A DNA stretch of 64,000 nt from Pseudomonas abietaniphila (GTDB lineage Bacteria > Pseudomonadota > Gammaproteobacteria > Pseudomonadales > Pseudomonadaceae): positions 1,612,001 to 1,676,000 of the forward strand of contig NZ_CP155619.1 of assembly GCF_039697315.1 (NCBI RefSeq), in the 5' to 3' direction. Below are positions 44,831 to 53,916 of the stretch, in pieces. The translations under genes and the position numbers were made by a program. How positions within the stretch are numbered: the first letter of the stretch is position 1; each line of letters begins with the position of its first letter. The notes beneath the pieces are model-generated. The model saw nothing but the letters and a program-made list of their open reading frames with translations, ran no database searches and was not told where the DNA came from.

Positions 44831-45316
44831 ATGGTATTTCAGTTACGCGTAATCAAACTGCTCTGCCTCTGTGTGCTGTTAGGGCTGTCCGGCTGTTCGA
44901 GCCTGATCACCGGCGGCGCGCAAGACCCGGAAGTCAAGCTGCTCAAGGTCGATGTGGTCAAGGCCAAACTGTTGCGCCAGGACTTCAAGCTGCGCTTTCG
45001 CGTCGACAATCCCAACGACTCGAGCGTGCTGGTACGAGGCCTGCGCTACAAGATTCTGCTCAACGACCTGCTGCTCACCGAAGGCGAGCACAGCGACTGG
45101 TTCATTGTCGAAGCGCACGGCCATAAAAACTTCTCGGTGCCGGTACGCACCAACCTCTGGGAGCACTTGAAAGACATTTCGAAGATGCTCGGCAAATCCA
45201 GTCAGACTATTCATTACCGGCTGGAAGGCAAGCTCAAGACCGGATTTTTGTTTGGACACAGCGTGCGTATTCAGCGCAACGGCGAGATAATCCCTGGCGA
45301 TTTAATTCCGGAGTAG
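44831..45316 (+). CDS. LEA type 2 / WHy-domain lipoprotein
   Basis: A 161-residue lipoprotein: hydrophobic signal with lipobox GLSGC (Cys about 18), then a single WHy/LEA14 beta domain ([48 protein letters not shown]). The VDNPN segment is the typical conserved motif. Such proteins are linked to water stress and desiccation; in bacteria they probably act in the envelope. AGGGAG precedes the ATG at 44831. The downstream SEC-C gene starts four bases after its stop, so the two are co-transcribed. Confidence 0.85.
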   Translation: MVFQLRVIKLLCLCVLLGLSGCSSLITGGAQDPEVKLLKVDVVKAKLLRQDFKLRFRVDNPNDSSVLVRGLRYKILLNDLLLTEGEHSDWFIVEAHGHKNFSVPVRTNLWEHLKDISKMLGKSSQTIHYRLEGKLKTGFLFGHSVRIQRNGEIIPGDLIPE

Positions 45317-45320
45317 CTCC

Positions 45321-45527
45321 ATGAACCAGCAAGCCCACGTGCACGGCCCTGATTGCGACCACGATCACGACCACCACGACCATCATCACGACCACGGCCA
45401 CGTGCATGGCCCGCACTGCAACCACGAACCTCAAGAGCCGGTCCGTAACGCGCTCAAGGACGTGGGTCGCAACGACCCTTGCCCATGCGGCAGCGAGAAG
45501 AAATTCAAGAAGTGCCACGGCGCTTGA
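45321..45527 (+). CDS. Small His-rich SEC-C metal-binding protein
   Basis: A 68-residue protein. The first 37 residues carry 15 His and several Asp ([20 protein letters not shown]) plus two Cys, then a SEC-C motif [16 protein letters not shown] closes the protein. The His-rich part resembles metal-sequestering tails (SlyD, nickel or zinc chaperones); SEC-C binds Zn. It lies four bases after the LEA lipoprotein gene with GGAG overlapping that stop. A role in zinc or nickel storage is inference. Confidence 0.8.
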   Translation: MNQQAHVHGPDCDHDHDHHDHHHDHGHVHGPHCNHEPQEPVRNALKDVGRNDPCPCGSEKKFKKCHGA

Positions 45528-45545
45528 GTAAAGGCACGATTTAAT

Positions 45546-45636
45546 CTGTGGGAGCGAATTCATTCGCGAAAGATTGGCGCGGCGATGCATTGGGATCGTC
45601 TGCACCTGCCTCTCGCGAATGAATTCGCTCCCACAA
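45546..45636. repeat. REP doublet before quiP
   Basis: CTGTGGGAGCGAATTCATTC faces GAATGAATTCGCTCCCACA, about 45 bases apart; near-perfect arms of the GTGGGAGCGAATTCATTCGCGA dialect, repeated at 55849-55939. Confidence 0.9.
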
Positions 45637-45762
45637 TGTTTTGCGCGGTCGCTCGAAGACTATGAAAAATCCTGAAATAAACTCCCGTCCCCCGCTTGCG
45701 TGGCGCCTGCCTGCTCTCTAACGTAGCGCGTTTCCAACGCCTACCCCCGCAGGAGCTCCATC

Positions 45763-48246
45763 ATGGCCTCGCCAGCCCTCTCTTCCCTGAAGACGCGACT
45801 CAGTACTGCCGCCGCCATGATGGGCCTGTTGAGCCTCGCCGGCTGCCAGCTCGGCGGTGAAGACCGTGACAACCTGCCGCCCACAAGCGGGGTATACGCG
45901 ATTAAGGGACTGGCGCAGAACGTGTCGGTGCGCCGCAATAACCTGGGCATGCCGCTGATAGAAAGCAGCACCTTCCACGACGCACTCTTTACGCTGGGGT
46001 ACGTCCACGCCAGCGACCGTATCTCGCAAATGGTGCAAATGCGCCTGTTGGCGCAGGGCCGCCTGTCGGAAATTGCGGGGCCTGGCGCGCTGGACCTGGA
46101 TCGCATGATGCGCGCTGCCCAGCTCAAGCAGAACGCGAGTGACCTCTATAACGCTTCATCGCCACGCTTGAAACGCTTCTTCGAGGTGTATGCACGGGGC
46201 GTCAACGCCTACCTGTTCCGCTATCGAGACAAGTTGCCGTCCGACCTCGCCGACGCGGGCTACAAGCCCGAATACTGGAAGCCCGAAGACTCGGCGCTGA
46301 TTTTCAGCCTGCTCAACTTCAGCCTGTCAGTAAATCTGCAGGAAGAAATCTCCTCGCTGGTGCTCGCGCAGAAAGTCAGTGCCGACAAGCTCGCCTGGCT
46401 GTTGCCGACCTACCCCGATGAAGCGCTGCCGTTCGCGGAGGCCGACAAACTCAAGGGGCTGAACCTGGGCAGTCAGATGCCGGGGTTGAGAGATCTGGAC
46501 AAGGCCGCGCTGCAACTCTCCGACCTCAACCTGCTGGGCGTTTCGGCCTCCAACAACTGGGTGATTTCACCGCAACGCGCCCGCGCGGGCAAAAGCCTGC
46601 TGGCCACTGACAGTCAACTGCCCGCCACCTTGCCGTCCATGTGGAATTTCGTGCAGATCCGCGCGCCGAAATACCAGGCTGCCGGTGCAACCGTCGCAGG
46701 TCTGCCGCTGGTGCTGTCCGGTTTCAACGGCAAGCTGGCCTGGGGCATGGGCCCGGCGATGGGCGATAACCAGGACCTTTTCCTGGAAAAGCTCAAGCGC
46801 GAAAACAATCGCCTGATGGTCATGGCCGATGGCAAGTGGGTCGCGGCCGGCGCCCACGAAGAAACGTATTTCGTCAAAGGTCAGTCTCCGGTGCGCGAGC
46901 CTGCCTATGAAACCCGTCACGGGCCCTTGCTCAATGCCAGTGCTGCGCAACTCGCCAGCGGTCTGGGTATCGCCCTGCAAACGCCAGACGCCAAGGACGA
47001 CAAGACCCTGGATGCGCTGTTCGACCTGACCCGGGCGCAGAACGTTGAACGGGCCTTTGACACCACGCGGGAAATCCGCGCCATTACCCTGAACATCGTC
47101 TTTGCCGACGCCTCGAACACCGGCTGGCAGGTGACGGGACGTTACCCGAACCGCCGCGAAGGCCTGGGCCTGATCCCGTCGCCGGGCTGGGAGAGCCGTT
47201 TCGACTGGGACGGTTACGCCGACGCCATGCTGCACCCGTACGATCAGGACCCGCAGCAGGGCTGGATCGCCACCGCCAACCAGCGCACCGTGCCGAAGGG
47301 CTACGGGATGCAGTTGTCCAATTCGTGGGACTACCCGGAACGCGCCGAGCGGATCGCCGAACTGGCCAATACCGGCAAGCAGGACACTCGCAGCACGATC
47401 AGCATGCAATACGACCAGACCACGACGTTTGCGGCGAAGCTCAAGAAGATGTTCGAAGCGCCAGGGATGTCCAAACCGCTGAAGCAAGCGATCGATGCAC
47501 TCCCGCCGGCGGACAGGGACAAGGCGCGCGAGGCATTGAGCCGTCTGATGGCATTCGACGGCCGGTTGTCGCCGGTCTCGGCGGACGCCGCGATCTATGA
47601 GCTGTTCCTGCAGGAAAGCACCAGGCAGATATTCCTCGACGAGCTGGGGCCGGAAAACAGCCCGGCGTGGAAAGCGCTGGTCCAGACCGCTGACCTTTCC
47701 TACTCGCCACAGGCCGACCACCTGCTGGGGCGCGAGGACAGCCCGTATTGGGATGATGTCAAAACCCCGCAAAAAGAAGACAAGCCCGCGATTCTGGCGC
47801 GCAGTCTGGCCGCTGCGATCAGCGCGGGCGAAAGTCAGTTGGGCGCTGATCACAAGGCGTGGCAATGGGGCAAATTGCATCAGTACACGTGGACGTCGCA
47901 AAGCGCTCAGTTGAAGGCAGCGATCGGTGGCAGCAAAGCCGGCGTGATCAAAGGCCCGATGGCCGCTGGCGGCGATCACACGACGTTGAATGCGTCGGGC
48001 TTCCACTGGGGCCAGGACTTCAACGCGGCGGTGATTCCGGCGATGCGCATGATCGTCGACTTCGCGCAACAGGAGCCGATGATGGCGCAAAACGCTGCGG
48101 GGCAGTCGGGTAACCCGGCGAGCCCGCACTTTACCGACGGGATCGATCCTTGGGTGAAGGGGCAGTACATGTCGGTGCCAATGCAGCCGGAGAACTTTGA
48201 GAAGGTGTACGGGAAGCAGCGGTTGACGTTGACGCCAGGTAAATAG
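45763..48246 (+). CDS. quiP: Penicillin-acylase-family acyl-homoserine lactone acylase QuiP
   Basis: An Ntn-hydrolase precursor of 827 residues that should self-cleave into two subunits and hydrolyse the amide of long-chain acyl-homoserine lactones. The alpha part contains [16 protein letters not shown] and GVNAYL. The cleavage site is at [12 protein letters not shown], with Ser263 (SNNWV) as the new N-terminal nucleophile. The beta part has [16 protein letters not shown] and later conserved Asn/Arg regions. The N-terminus ends in LAGC (Cys 28), a good lipobox, so it may be membrane-anchored in the periplasm. CAGGAG lies before the ATG. The close match to P. aeruginosa PA1032 (remembered) supports QuiP over PvdQ or HacB. 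Confidence 0.88.
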   Translation: MASPALSSLKTRLSTAAAMMGLLSLAGCQLGGEDRDNLPPTSGVYAIKGLAQNVSVRRNNLGMPLIESSTFHDALFTLGYVHASDRISQMVQMRLLAQGRLSEIAGPGALDLDRMMRAAQLKQNASDLYNASSPRLKRFFEVYARGVNAYLFRYRDKLPSDLADAGYKPEYWKPEDSALIFSLLNFSLSVNLQEEISSLVLAQKVSADKLAWLLPTYPDEALPFAEADKLKGLNLGSQMPGLRDLDKAALQLSDLNLLGVSASNNWVISPQRARAGKSLLATDSQLPATLPSMWNFVQIRAPKYQAAGATVAGLPLVLSGFNGKLAWGMGPAMGDNQDLFLEKLKRENNRLMVMADGKWVAAGAHEETYFVKGQSPVREPAYETRHGPLLNASAAQLASGLGIALQTPDAKDDKTLDALFDLTRAQNVERAFDTTREIRAITLNIVFADASNTGWQVTGRYPNRREGLGLIPSPGWESRFDWDGYADAMLHPYDQDPQQGWIATANQRTVPKGYGMQLSNSWDYPERAERIAELANTGKQDTRSTISMQYDQTTTFAAKLKKMFEAPGMSKPLKQAIDALPPADRDKAREALSRLMAFDGRLSPVSADAAIYELFLQESTRQIFLDELGPENSPAWKALVQTADLSYSPQADHLLGREDSPYWDDVKTPQKEDKPAILARSLAAAISAGESQLGADHKAWQWGKLHQYTWTSQSAQLKAAIGGSKAGVIKGPMAAGGDHTTLNASGFHWGQDFNAAVIPAMRMIVDFAQQEPMMAQNAAGQSGNPASPHFTDGIDPWVKGQYMSVPMQPENFEKVYGKQRLTLTPGK

Positions 48247-48473
48247 CGCTTTTGCGGTGATGGTTGGGTGTCGGCGCTGGGCTTTGGGTCTAGCCCGTTA
48301 TTTGTGTCGGCGCTTTATATGTGTTCTGGCGTTAGCCAGAGCCCAAAAAAACCGCGTCACTCGAGATAAGGGATATACACACGTGATCGCGCACCACAAG
48401 CAGCCCAACAAAAACCCCGAACTTCCATCCGTCCAACCGCTCTACCTGACAAGCCCCTTAATCCGGTCATCCC

Positions 48474-49508
48474 ATGGACCTCGTCATCGCCCGTCCCGAA
48501 GGCCTTTACTGTCCGCCCGGCGATTTTTACATCGATCCGTGGCGCCCGGTCGAACGATCGGTCATCACCCATGGCCATGGCGACCACGCGCGCACCGGCA
48601 ATGAGCATTACCTCGCAGCGGCCGCCGGTGAAGGCATTCTGCGTGCCCGACTGGGCCAGGACATCCACCTGCAGACCCTCGAATACGGCGAATCCATCAC
48701 CCACCACGGCGTGAAGCTCAGCCTTCACCCCGCAGGCCACGTGCTCGGCTCGGCGCAGGTTCGTCTGGAATACCAAGGCGAAGTCTGGGTCGCGTCCGGG
48801 GACTACAAAGTCGAACCTGACGGCACCTGCGCGCCTTTCGAACCTGTGCGTTGCCATACCTTCATCACCGAATCCACGTTCGGCCTGCCGATCTACCGCT
48901 GGCAACCCCAGTCGGAAATCTTCACCGGCATCAACGACTGGTGGCGCGCCAACGCGGCCGTGGGCAAGGCCAGCGTGTTATTCGCCTATTCGTTCGGCAA
49001 AGCACAACGCATCCTTCACGGCATCGACCCGAGCATCGGGCCGATCCTGGTTCACGGCGCCGTCGAACCGCTTAACCGGGTCTATCGCGAAGCCGGGGTA
49101 CTGATCCCCGAGACCCACTACGCAGGCGATTTCAAAAAAACCGACCCGGCCTTGCGTCAGGCCCTTATCGTTGCCCCGCCGTCCGCTGGCGGCAGTACCT
49201 GGATGCGTCGTTTCGGCGACTTCAGCGACGCCTTCGCCAGCGGCTGGATGATGCTGCGCGGCACGCGACGGCGCCGTGGGGTGGATCGCGGTTTTGCGCT
49301 GTCTGACCACGCCGATTGGCCGGGCTTGTTGTGGGCCATTGAAAACACCGGAGCGGAACGGGTGATGGTGACCCACGGTTCAGTCGCGGTCCTGGTGCGT
49401 TACCTCCGTGAAAAAGGTCTGGACGCGCAAGGCTTCACCACTGAATACGGCGACGAGGAAGACGACGCGCCGGCCAAGCCTGATGCCGTGGAAGAGGCCG
49501 CCTCATGA
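48474..49508 (+). CDS. Ligase-associated DNA damage response exonuclease (MBL fold)
   Basis: A 344-residue metallo-beta-lactamase/beta-CASP nuclease. The metal motif THGHGDHARTG (His33, His35, Asp37, His38), LHPAGHVLGSAQV, TESTFGLP and a late SDHADWPGLL are the motifs of the mRNA-3'-end-processing-like exonuclease encoded with LigD-type or Lhr-associated ligases (TIGR04122 type). No strong site before the ATG; it begins MDLVIARPEGLYCPPG. The stop overlaps the ligase start by four bases. In P. putida the relatives of this and the next three repair genes form one cluster. Confidence 0.88.
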   Translation: MDLVIARPEGLYCPPGDFYIDPWRPVERSVITHGHGDHARTGNEHYLAAAAGEGILRARLGQDIHLQTLEYGESITHHGVKLSLHPAGHVLGSAQVRLEYQGEVWVASGDYKVEPDGTCAPFEPVRCHTFITESTFGLPIYRWQPQSEIFTGINDWWRANAAVGKASVLFAYSFGKAQRILHGIDPSIGPILVHGAVEPLNRVYREAGVLIPETHYAGDFKKTDPALRQALIVAPPSAGGSTWMRRFGDFSDAFASGWMMLRGTRRRRGVDRGFALSDHADWPGLLWAIENTGAERVMVTHGSVAVLVRYLREKGLDAQGFTTEYGDEEDDAPAKPDAVEEAAS

Positions 49509-51223
49509 AGGCCTTCGCCGAGCTTTATGCCCTGCTGGATGCCACGACGTCGAGCAACGCCAAGCTTGCCGCCATGCAGCATTATTTCGCCCACGCGGCG
49601 CCGGAAGACGCGGCCTGGGCGGTGTATTTCCTGTCCGGCGGGCGTCCGAGGCAACTGGTGCCGACGCGTTTGCTCCGTGAGCAGGCGATGGTGCTGTCCG
49701 GGCTGCCCGAGTGGTTGTTCGAAGAAAGCTACCAGGCGGTGGGCGATCTGGCGGAAACCCTGTCGTTGCTGCTCCCTCAAGCCGAACACAGCTCTGACGA
49801 AGGCCTGGCCAGCTGGATGGAAAATAACCTGCTGCCCTTGCGCGGCCTGCCACCCGAAGAACTGCTCCAGCGTCTACCGACCTTTTGGGCACAACTGGAT
49901 CGCCAGAGTCTGATGGTCTGCCTGAAATTGATCACGGGCAGTTTCCGGGTCGGTGTTTCAAAACTATTGGTCACCCGCGCACTGGCAGCCCTGGCGGACA
50001 TCGACAGCAAGCGCGTGGCACAGCGGCTGGTCGGCTACACCGATCTGTCCCATCGCCCAAGCGCCGAAGGTTATCTCAAGCTGATCGCCGAAGAGTCCGA
50101 GGACGAGCACGCGCAACGGGGCGGTCAGCCCTACCCGTTCTTTCTCGCCCACGCCCTGCAACAACCGGTCGATCAGTTCGAAACACTGCTGGGCCCGGCC
50201 GAGAACTGGCAGGTGGAATGGAAGTGGGACGGCATTCGCGCGCAGGTGGTCAAGCGTGAGGGCCGACTGTGGATCTGGTCACGAGGTGAGGAGCTGGTAA
50301 CCGACCGTTTCCCGGAGCTGCATGCGCTCGTTCAGTGCCTGCCCGACGGGACCGTGATCGACGGCGAGATTGTGGTCTGGAAGACGCCCTCTGATCAGGA
50401 GGGCATCAGCCCGGACGAGTTCGCGCTCAGTACACCTGCACCACAGGCAACCCAAGAATCAACGCCTTCCGTACAGCCCTTTGCGCTTTTACAGCAACGC
50501 ATCGGTCGCAAAACCCTTGGCAAGAAAATCCTCGAAGACGTGCCCGTGGTCGTCCTTGCCTACGACCTGCTGGAATGGCAAGGCCACGACTGGCGCAGCA
50601 ACCCCCAGCATCAGCGGCGCGCACAACTGGAGCAGGTGATCGCCGACGCGCAGAGCCCTGTGCTGATGCCCTCTCCGGTCTTGAGCGGCAAAGACTGGCT
50701 CGACCTCGGCAAACAACGCGAAGCCTCCCGCAGTCTCGGGGTCGAGGGCATGATGCTCAAGGCACGCGATTCGCTGTACGGGGTCGGCCGCACGAAAGAC
50801 ATGGGTGTTTGGTGGAAGTGGAAAGTGGACCCGTTCAGCGTCGACGCCGTGCTGATTTATGCCCAGCGCGGGCATGGCCGTCGCGCCAGCCTCTACAGCG
50901 ACTACACCTTTGCGGTCTGGGATGGCCCGCCGCAGTCCAGCGAACGCACTCTCGTACCGTTCGCCAAAGCGTATTCGGGCCTGACCGATGAAGAAATGCG
51001 CAAAGTCGATGCAATCGTCCGCAAGACCACGGTCGAAAAATTCGGCCCGGTGCGAAGTGTTACCCCTACGCTCGTTTTCGAACTGGGATTTGAAGGCATT
51101 GCCCTGTCAAAACGCCACAAAAGCGGGATCGCGGTGAGGTTTCCCAGAATGCTCAGATGGCGGCAGGACAAGCCCGTGGCCGAGGCCGACAGCCTGGGGA
51201 CGCTGCAGGACTTGCTGTCCTGA
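49505..51223 (+). CDS. ATP-dependent DNA ligase of the ligase-associated repair cassette
   Basis: A 572-residue ATP-dependent ligase. The N-terminal DNA-binding domain covers about 1-200; the adenylation domain has motif I KWDG with Lys240 as the AMP acceptor, motif III-like VIDGEIVVW, motif IV EGMMLKARDS and motif V WWKWKVDP. A C-terminal OB domain ends LSKRHKSGIAVRFPRMLRWR. This is the cisplatin-damage-response ligase type (TIGR04120). It overlaps the exonuclease gene (ATGA). It is followed not by the helicase gene, as in the related clusters I know, but by a transport operon. Confidence 0.9.
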   Translation: MKAFAELYALLDATTSSNAKLAAMQHYFAHAAPEDAAWAVYFLSGGRPRQLVPTRLLREQAMVLSGLPEWLFEESYQAVGDLAETLSLLLPQAEHSSDEGLASWMENNLLPLRGLPPEELLQRLPTFWAQLDRQSLMVCLKLITGSFRVGVSKLLVTRALAALADIDSKRVAQRLVGYTDLSHRPSAEGYLKLIAEESEDEHAQRGGQPYPFFLAHALQQPVDQFETLLGPAENWQVEWKWDGIRAQVVKREGRLWIWSRGEELVTDRFPELHALVQCLPDGTVIDGEIVVWKTPSDQEGISPDEFALSTPAPQATQESTPSVQPFALLQQRIGRKTLGKKILEDVPVVVLAYDLLEWQGHDWRSNPQHQRRAQLEQVIADAQSPVLMPSPVLSGKDWLDLGKQREASRSLGVEGMMLKARDSLYGVGRTKDMGVWWKWKVDPFSVDAVLIYAQRGHGRRASLYSDYTFAVWDGPPQSSERTLVPFAKAYSGLTDEEMRKVDAIVRKTTVEKFGPVRSVTPTLVFELGFEGIALSKRHKSGIAVRFPRMLRWRQDKPVAEADSLGTLQDLLS

Positions 51224-51505
51224 GCACCGTTTTGGGGCGCTGTCGAAACAGCCGCCCACAAAAAATGCCCCGAGTAGGAGCGCGCTTCGGCGTGACGGTT
51301 CGGGGTGGAGGCTGAAAAACGTTTCGAATCTTCCTACGCTTACGAAAATCTGAGGGTGGATGAACGTCCACACGCAATTTTTACGCGCACTTGTGGGCCG
51401 ATCCAGCTACTCTCCCCCTGCCTCCGGCGCACTGAAAAAAGACAAGAGATGGCTCAAAGTCATCATTGCGACAACTCCGTACATTTAAAACGCACGTTCG
51501 TCTCT
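51224..51505. other. Gap between the ligase and the AotJ-like gene
   Basis: This stretch contains a single decayed REP tip (TAGGAGCGCGCTTCGGCG near 51275) and no credible gene. An imperfect hairpin follows the ligase stop (GGGCGCTGT / ACAGCCGCCC), but it has no T-run. The promoter of the transport operon lies at its right end. Confidence 0.6.
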
Positions 51506-51522
51506 TTGGTTCGGAAATTGCT
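51506..51522 (+). promoter_or_regulatory. Candidate sigma-54 promoter of the AotJQMOP-like operon
   Basis: TTGGTTCGGAAATTGCT fits the -24/-12 consensus TGGCACG-N4-TTGCW, with GG and GC exactly 12 bases apart. It lies about 80 bases before the AotJ-like start. RpoN control would suit an amino-acid (nitrogen) uptake operon. Confidence 0.5.
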
Positions 51523-51601
51523 ATCTTTTTGCGGTCTGGCACCTGCCGGTAGCAAGCCTTCGCGTGTTCCCAACGCTCAATTTGGTTTTAAGGACTGAAC
51601 G

Positions 51602-52384
51602 ATGAAAAAAGCATGGCTGACCCTTTCCGCACTCGCCATCTGTCTGGCCGCTGGCAACGCAATGGCCAAGGAATACAAGGAGCTGCGTTTCGGCGTCGAT
51701 CCTTCGTACGCTCCATTCGAATCGAAAGCCGCTGACGGCAGCCTGGTCGGCTTCGATATCGATCTGGGCAACGCGATCTGTGCTGAACTGAAGGTCAAGT
51801 GCAAGTGGGTCGAAAGCGATTTCGACGGCATGATCCCTGGCCTGAAAGCCAACAAGTTCGACGGCGTGATCTCTTCCATGACCGTGACCCCGGCTCGCGA
51901 GAAAGTCATCGACTTCTCCAGCGAACTGTTCTCCGGCCCGACTTCGCTGGTTTACAAGAAAGGTTCCGGCCTGAGCGCTGACGTTGCTTCGCTCAAAGGC
52001 AAGACCGTTGGCTATGAGCAAGGCACCATCCAGGAAGCCTACGCCAAGGCGATTCTGGACAAGGCTGGCGTGAAAACCCAGGCCTACGCCAACCAGGATC
52101 AGGTTTACGCCGACCTGGTGTCCGGTCGTCTGGACGCTTCCGTACAAGACATGCTGCAAGCCGAACTGGGTTTCCTGAAGTCGCCACAGGGTGCTGGCTA
52201 CGAAGTCAGCAAGCCAATCGACGACCCACTGCTGCCAGCCAAAACTGCAGTCGGCATCTCGAAAGGTAACAAAGAGCTGAAAGCGCTTTTGGACAAAGGT
52301 ATCAAAGCGTTACACGATGACGGCAAATACGCCGAGATCCAGAAGAAGCACTTCGGCGATCTGAATCTGTACAGCGGTAAATAA
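51602..52384 (+). CDS. Basic amino-acid ABC transporter periplasmic binding protein (AotJ/HisJ-like)
   Basis: A 260-residue precursor with signal peptide KKAWLTLSALAICLAAG (cleavage after NAMA). The type-II periplasmic fold (SBP_bac_3) has LRFGVDPSYAPFESKAADG, GFDIDLGNAICAEL, and SSMTVTPAREKVIDFS with the Arg that binds the ligand carboxylate; family members bind Lys, Arg, Orn or His. AAGGA lies nine bases before the ATG. It is followed by a terminator-like hairpin and then two permeases, an AotO-like enzyme and an ATPase. The gene order equals aotJQMOP of P. aeruginosa, but no argR follows. Confidence 0.9.
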   Translation: MKKAWLTLSALAICLAAGNAMAKEYKELRFGVDPSYAPFESKAADGSLVGFDIDLGNAICAELKVKCKWVESDFDGMIPGLKANKFDGVISSMTVTPAREKVIDFSSELFSGPTSLVYKKGSGLSADVASLKGKTVGYEQGTIQEAYAKAILDKAGVKTQAYANQDQVYADLVSGRLDASVQDMLQAELGFLKSPQGAGYEVSKPIDDPLLPAKTAVGISKGNKELKALLDKGIKALHDDGKYAEIQKKHFGDLNLYSGK

Positions 52385-52390
52385 GTAAAC

Positions 52391-52454
52391 TAACGCCCGT
52401 CGCGTTCAGAGGTTCATCCGAATCCCCCCTCTGAACACGGTGGGCGTTTTTATT
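52391..52454 (+). terminator. Partial terminator after the binding-protein gene
   Basis: Two nested stems: GTTCAGAGG pairs with CCTCTGAAC, enclosed by AACGCCC and GGGCGTT, then TTTATT. It lies between the binding-protein and permease genes and probably sets a higher level of the receptor. Confidence 0.75.
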
Positions 52455-52471
52455 GACTGTATAGGTTCCAC

Positions 52472-53200
52472 ATGTTCGAAACTCTCCTGCAAAACCTGGG
52501 ACTGTCCGCGTTCAGCCTCAAGGGCTTCGGCCCGTTGCTGCTTCAGGGCACCTGGATGACCGTCAAATTATCGGTAATGTCGCTGCTGCTGGCCATCGTG
52601 CTTGGCCTGCTGGGCGCCAGTGCCAAACTGTCCAAAGCCGCGGTCCTGCGTATCCCGGCACAGGTCTACACCACGCTGATTCGTGGCGTACCGGACCTGG
52701 TGCTGATGCTGCTGATTTTCTACAGCCTGCAGACCTGGCTCACCAGCTTCACCGAAGCGATGGAATGGGACTACATCGAAATCGATCCCTTCGCCGCTGG
52801 TGTCATTACGCTGGGCTTCATCTACGGCGCGTACTTCACCGAAACCTTCCGCGGCGCGATCCTCGCGGTGCCGCGTGGACAGGTCGAAGCCGCCACCGCC
52901 TATGGCTTGAGCCGTGCTCAACGCTTCCGCTTCGTGGTGTTCCCGCAGATGATGCGCTTTGCCCTTCCCGGCATCGGCAACAACTGGCAAGTGGTGCTCA
53001 AAGCCACGGCACTGGTGTCGATCATCGGCCTGGCCGATCTGGTCAAAGCGTCTCAAGATGCAGGCAAAAGCACCTACCAACTGTTCTATTTCCTGGTGCT
53101 CGCCGCGTTGATCTATCTGGTCATTACCAGCGTCTCCAACTTTGCCCTGCGCTGGGCTGAACGGCGTTACGCCGCAGGCAGCCGGGAGGCTCAACGATGA
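52472..53200 (+). CDS. Amino-acid ABC transporter permease, AotQ/HisQ-like
   Basis: A 242-residue polar amino-acid permease with about five hydrophobic segments. The HisQ-type region AYFTETFRGAILAVPRGQVE and the EAA loop AATAYGLSRAQRFRFVVFPQ are clear. It overlaps the next permease by four bases (ATGA), indicating coupling. It forms a heterodimeric channel with the AotM-like subunit. Confidence 0.9.
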   Translation: MFETLLQNLGLSAFSLKGFGPLLLQGTWMTVKLSVMSLLLAIVLGLLGASAKLSKAAVLRIPAQVYTTLIRGVPDLVLMLLIFYSLQTWLTSFTEAMEWDYIEIDPFAAGVITLGFIYGAYFTETFRGAILAVPRGQVEAATAYGLSRAQRFRFVVFPQMMRFALPGIGNNWQVVLKATALVSIIGLADLVKASQDAGKSTYQLFYFLVLAALIYLVITSVSNFALRWAERRYAAGSREAQR

Positions 53201-53907
53201 TCGAATTGCTTCAAGAATACTGGCGCGCCTTCCTTTATACGGACGGGCAGAACATCACGGGCCTGGCCATGACGCTGTGGCTGCTCAGCGCGTCCATCGC
53301 CATCGGTTTCATCGTCTCGATTCCGCTGTCCATCGCCCGCGTCTCGCGCAACCCGCTGGTTCGCTGGCCGGTGCAGTTCTACACCTACCTGTTCCGTGGC
53401 ACGCCGCTCTATATCCAGTTGCTGATCTGCTACACCGGCATCTACAGCATCGCCGCCGTGCGTGAACAACCCATGCTGGGCGCGTTCTTCCGTGACGCGA
53501 TGAACTGCACCATTCTGGCGTTCGCCCTCAACACCTGCGCGTACACCACCGAGATCTTCGCCGGTGCGATTCGCAGCATGAACCATGGCGAAGTCGAAGC
53601 GGCGAAGGCATATGGCCTGACCGGCTGGCGCCTCTACACCTACGTGATCATGCCGTCCGCCCTGCGTCGGTCGCTGCCTTACTACAGCAACGAAGTGATC
53701 CTGATGCTGCACTCGACCACCGTGGCCTTCACCGCCACCGTGCCGGACATCCTCAAGGTTGCACGCGATGCGAACTCGGCCACCTTTCTGACGTTCCAGT
53801 CGTTCGGCATCGCCGCGCTGATCTACCTCACGGTCACCTTTATATTGGTGGGCCTGTTCCGCCTGGCCGAACGCCGCTGGCTGGCCTTCCTCGGCCCGTC
53901 TCACTAG
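53197..53907 (+). CDS. Amino-acid ABC transporter permease, AotM/HisM-like
   Basis: A 236-residue permease with QFYTYLFRGTPLYIQLLICY and the EAA loop GEVEAAKAYGLTGWRLYTYV, typical of HisM. GGGAGG lies upstream of the ATG within the end of the preceding gene. The AotO-like gene follows after nine bases. Confidence 0.9.
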   Translation: MIELLQEYWRAFLYTDGQNITGLAMTLWLLSASIAIGFIVSIPLSIARVSRNPLVRWPVQFYTYLFRGTPLYIQLLICYTGIYSIAAVREQPMLGAFFRDAMNCTILAFALNTCAYTTEIFAGAIRSMNHGEVEAAKAYGLTGWRLYTYVIMPSALRRSLPYYSNEVILMLHSTTVAFTATVPDILKVARDANSATFLTFQSFGIAALIYLTVTFILVGLFRLAERRWLAFLGPSH

Positions 53908-53916
53908 GACCTGCCC

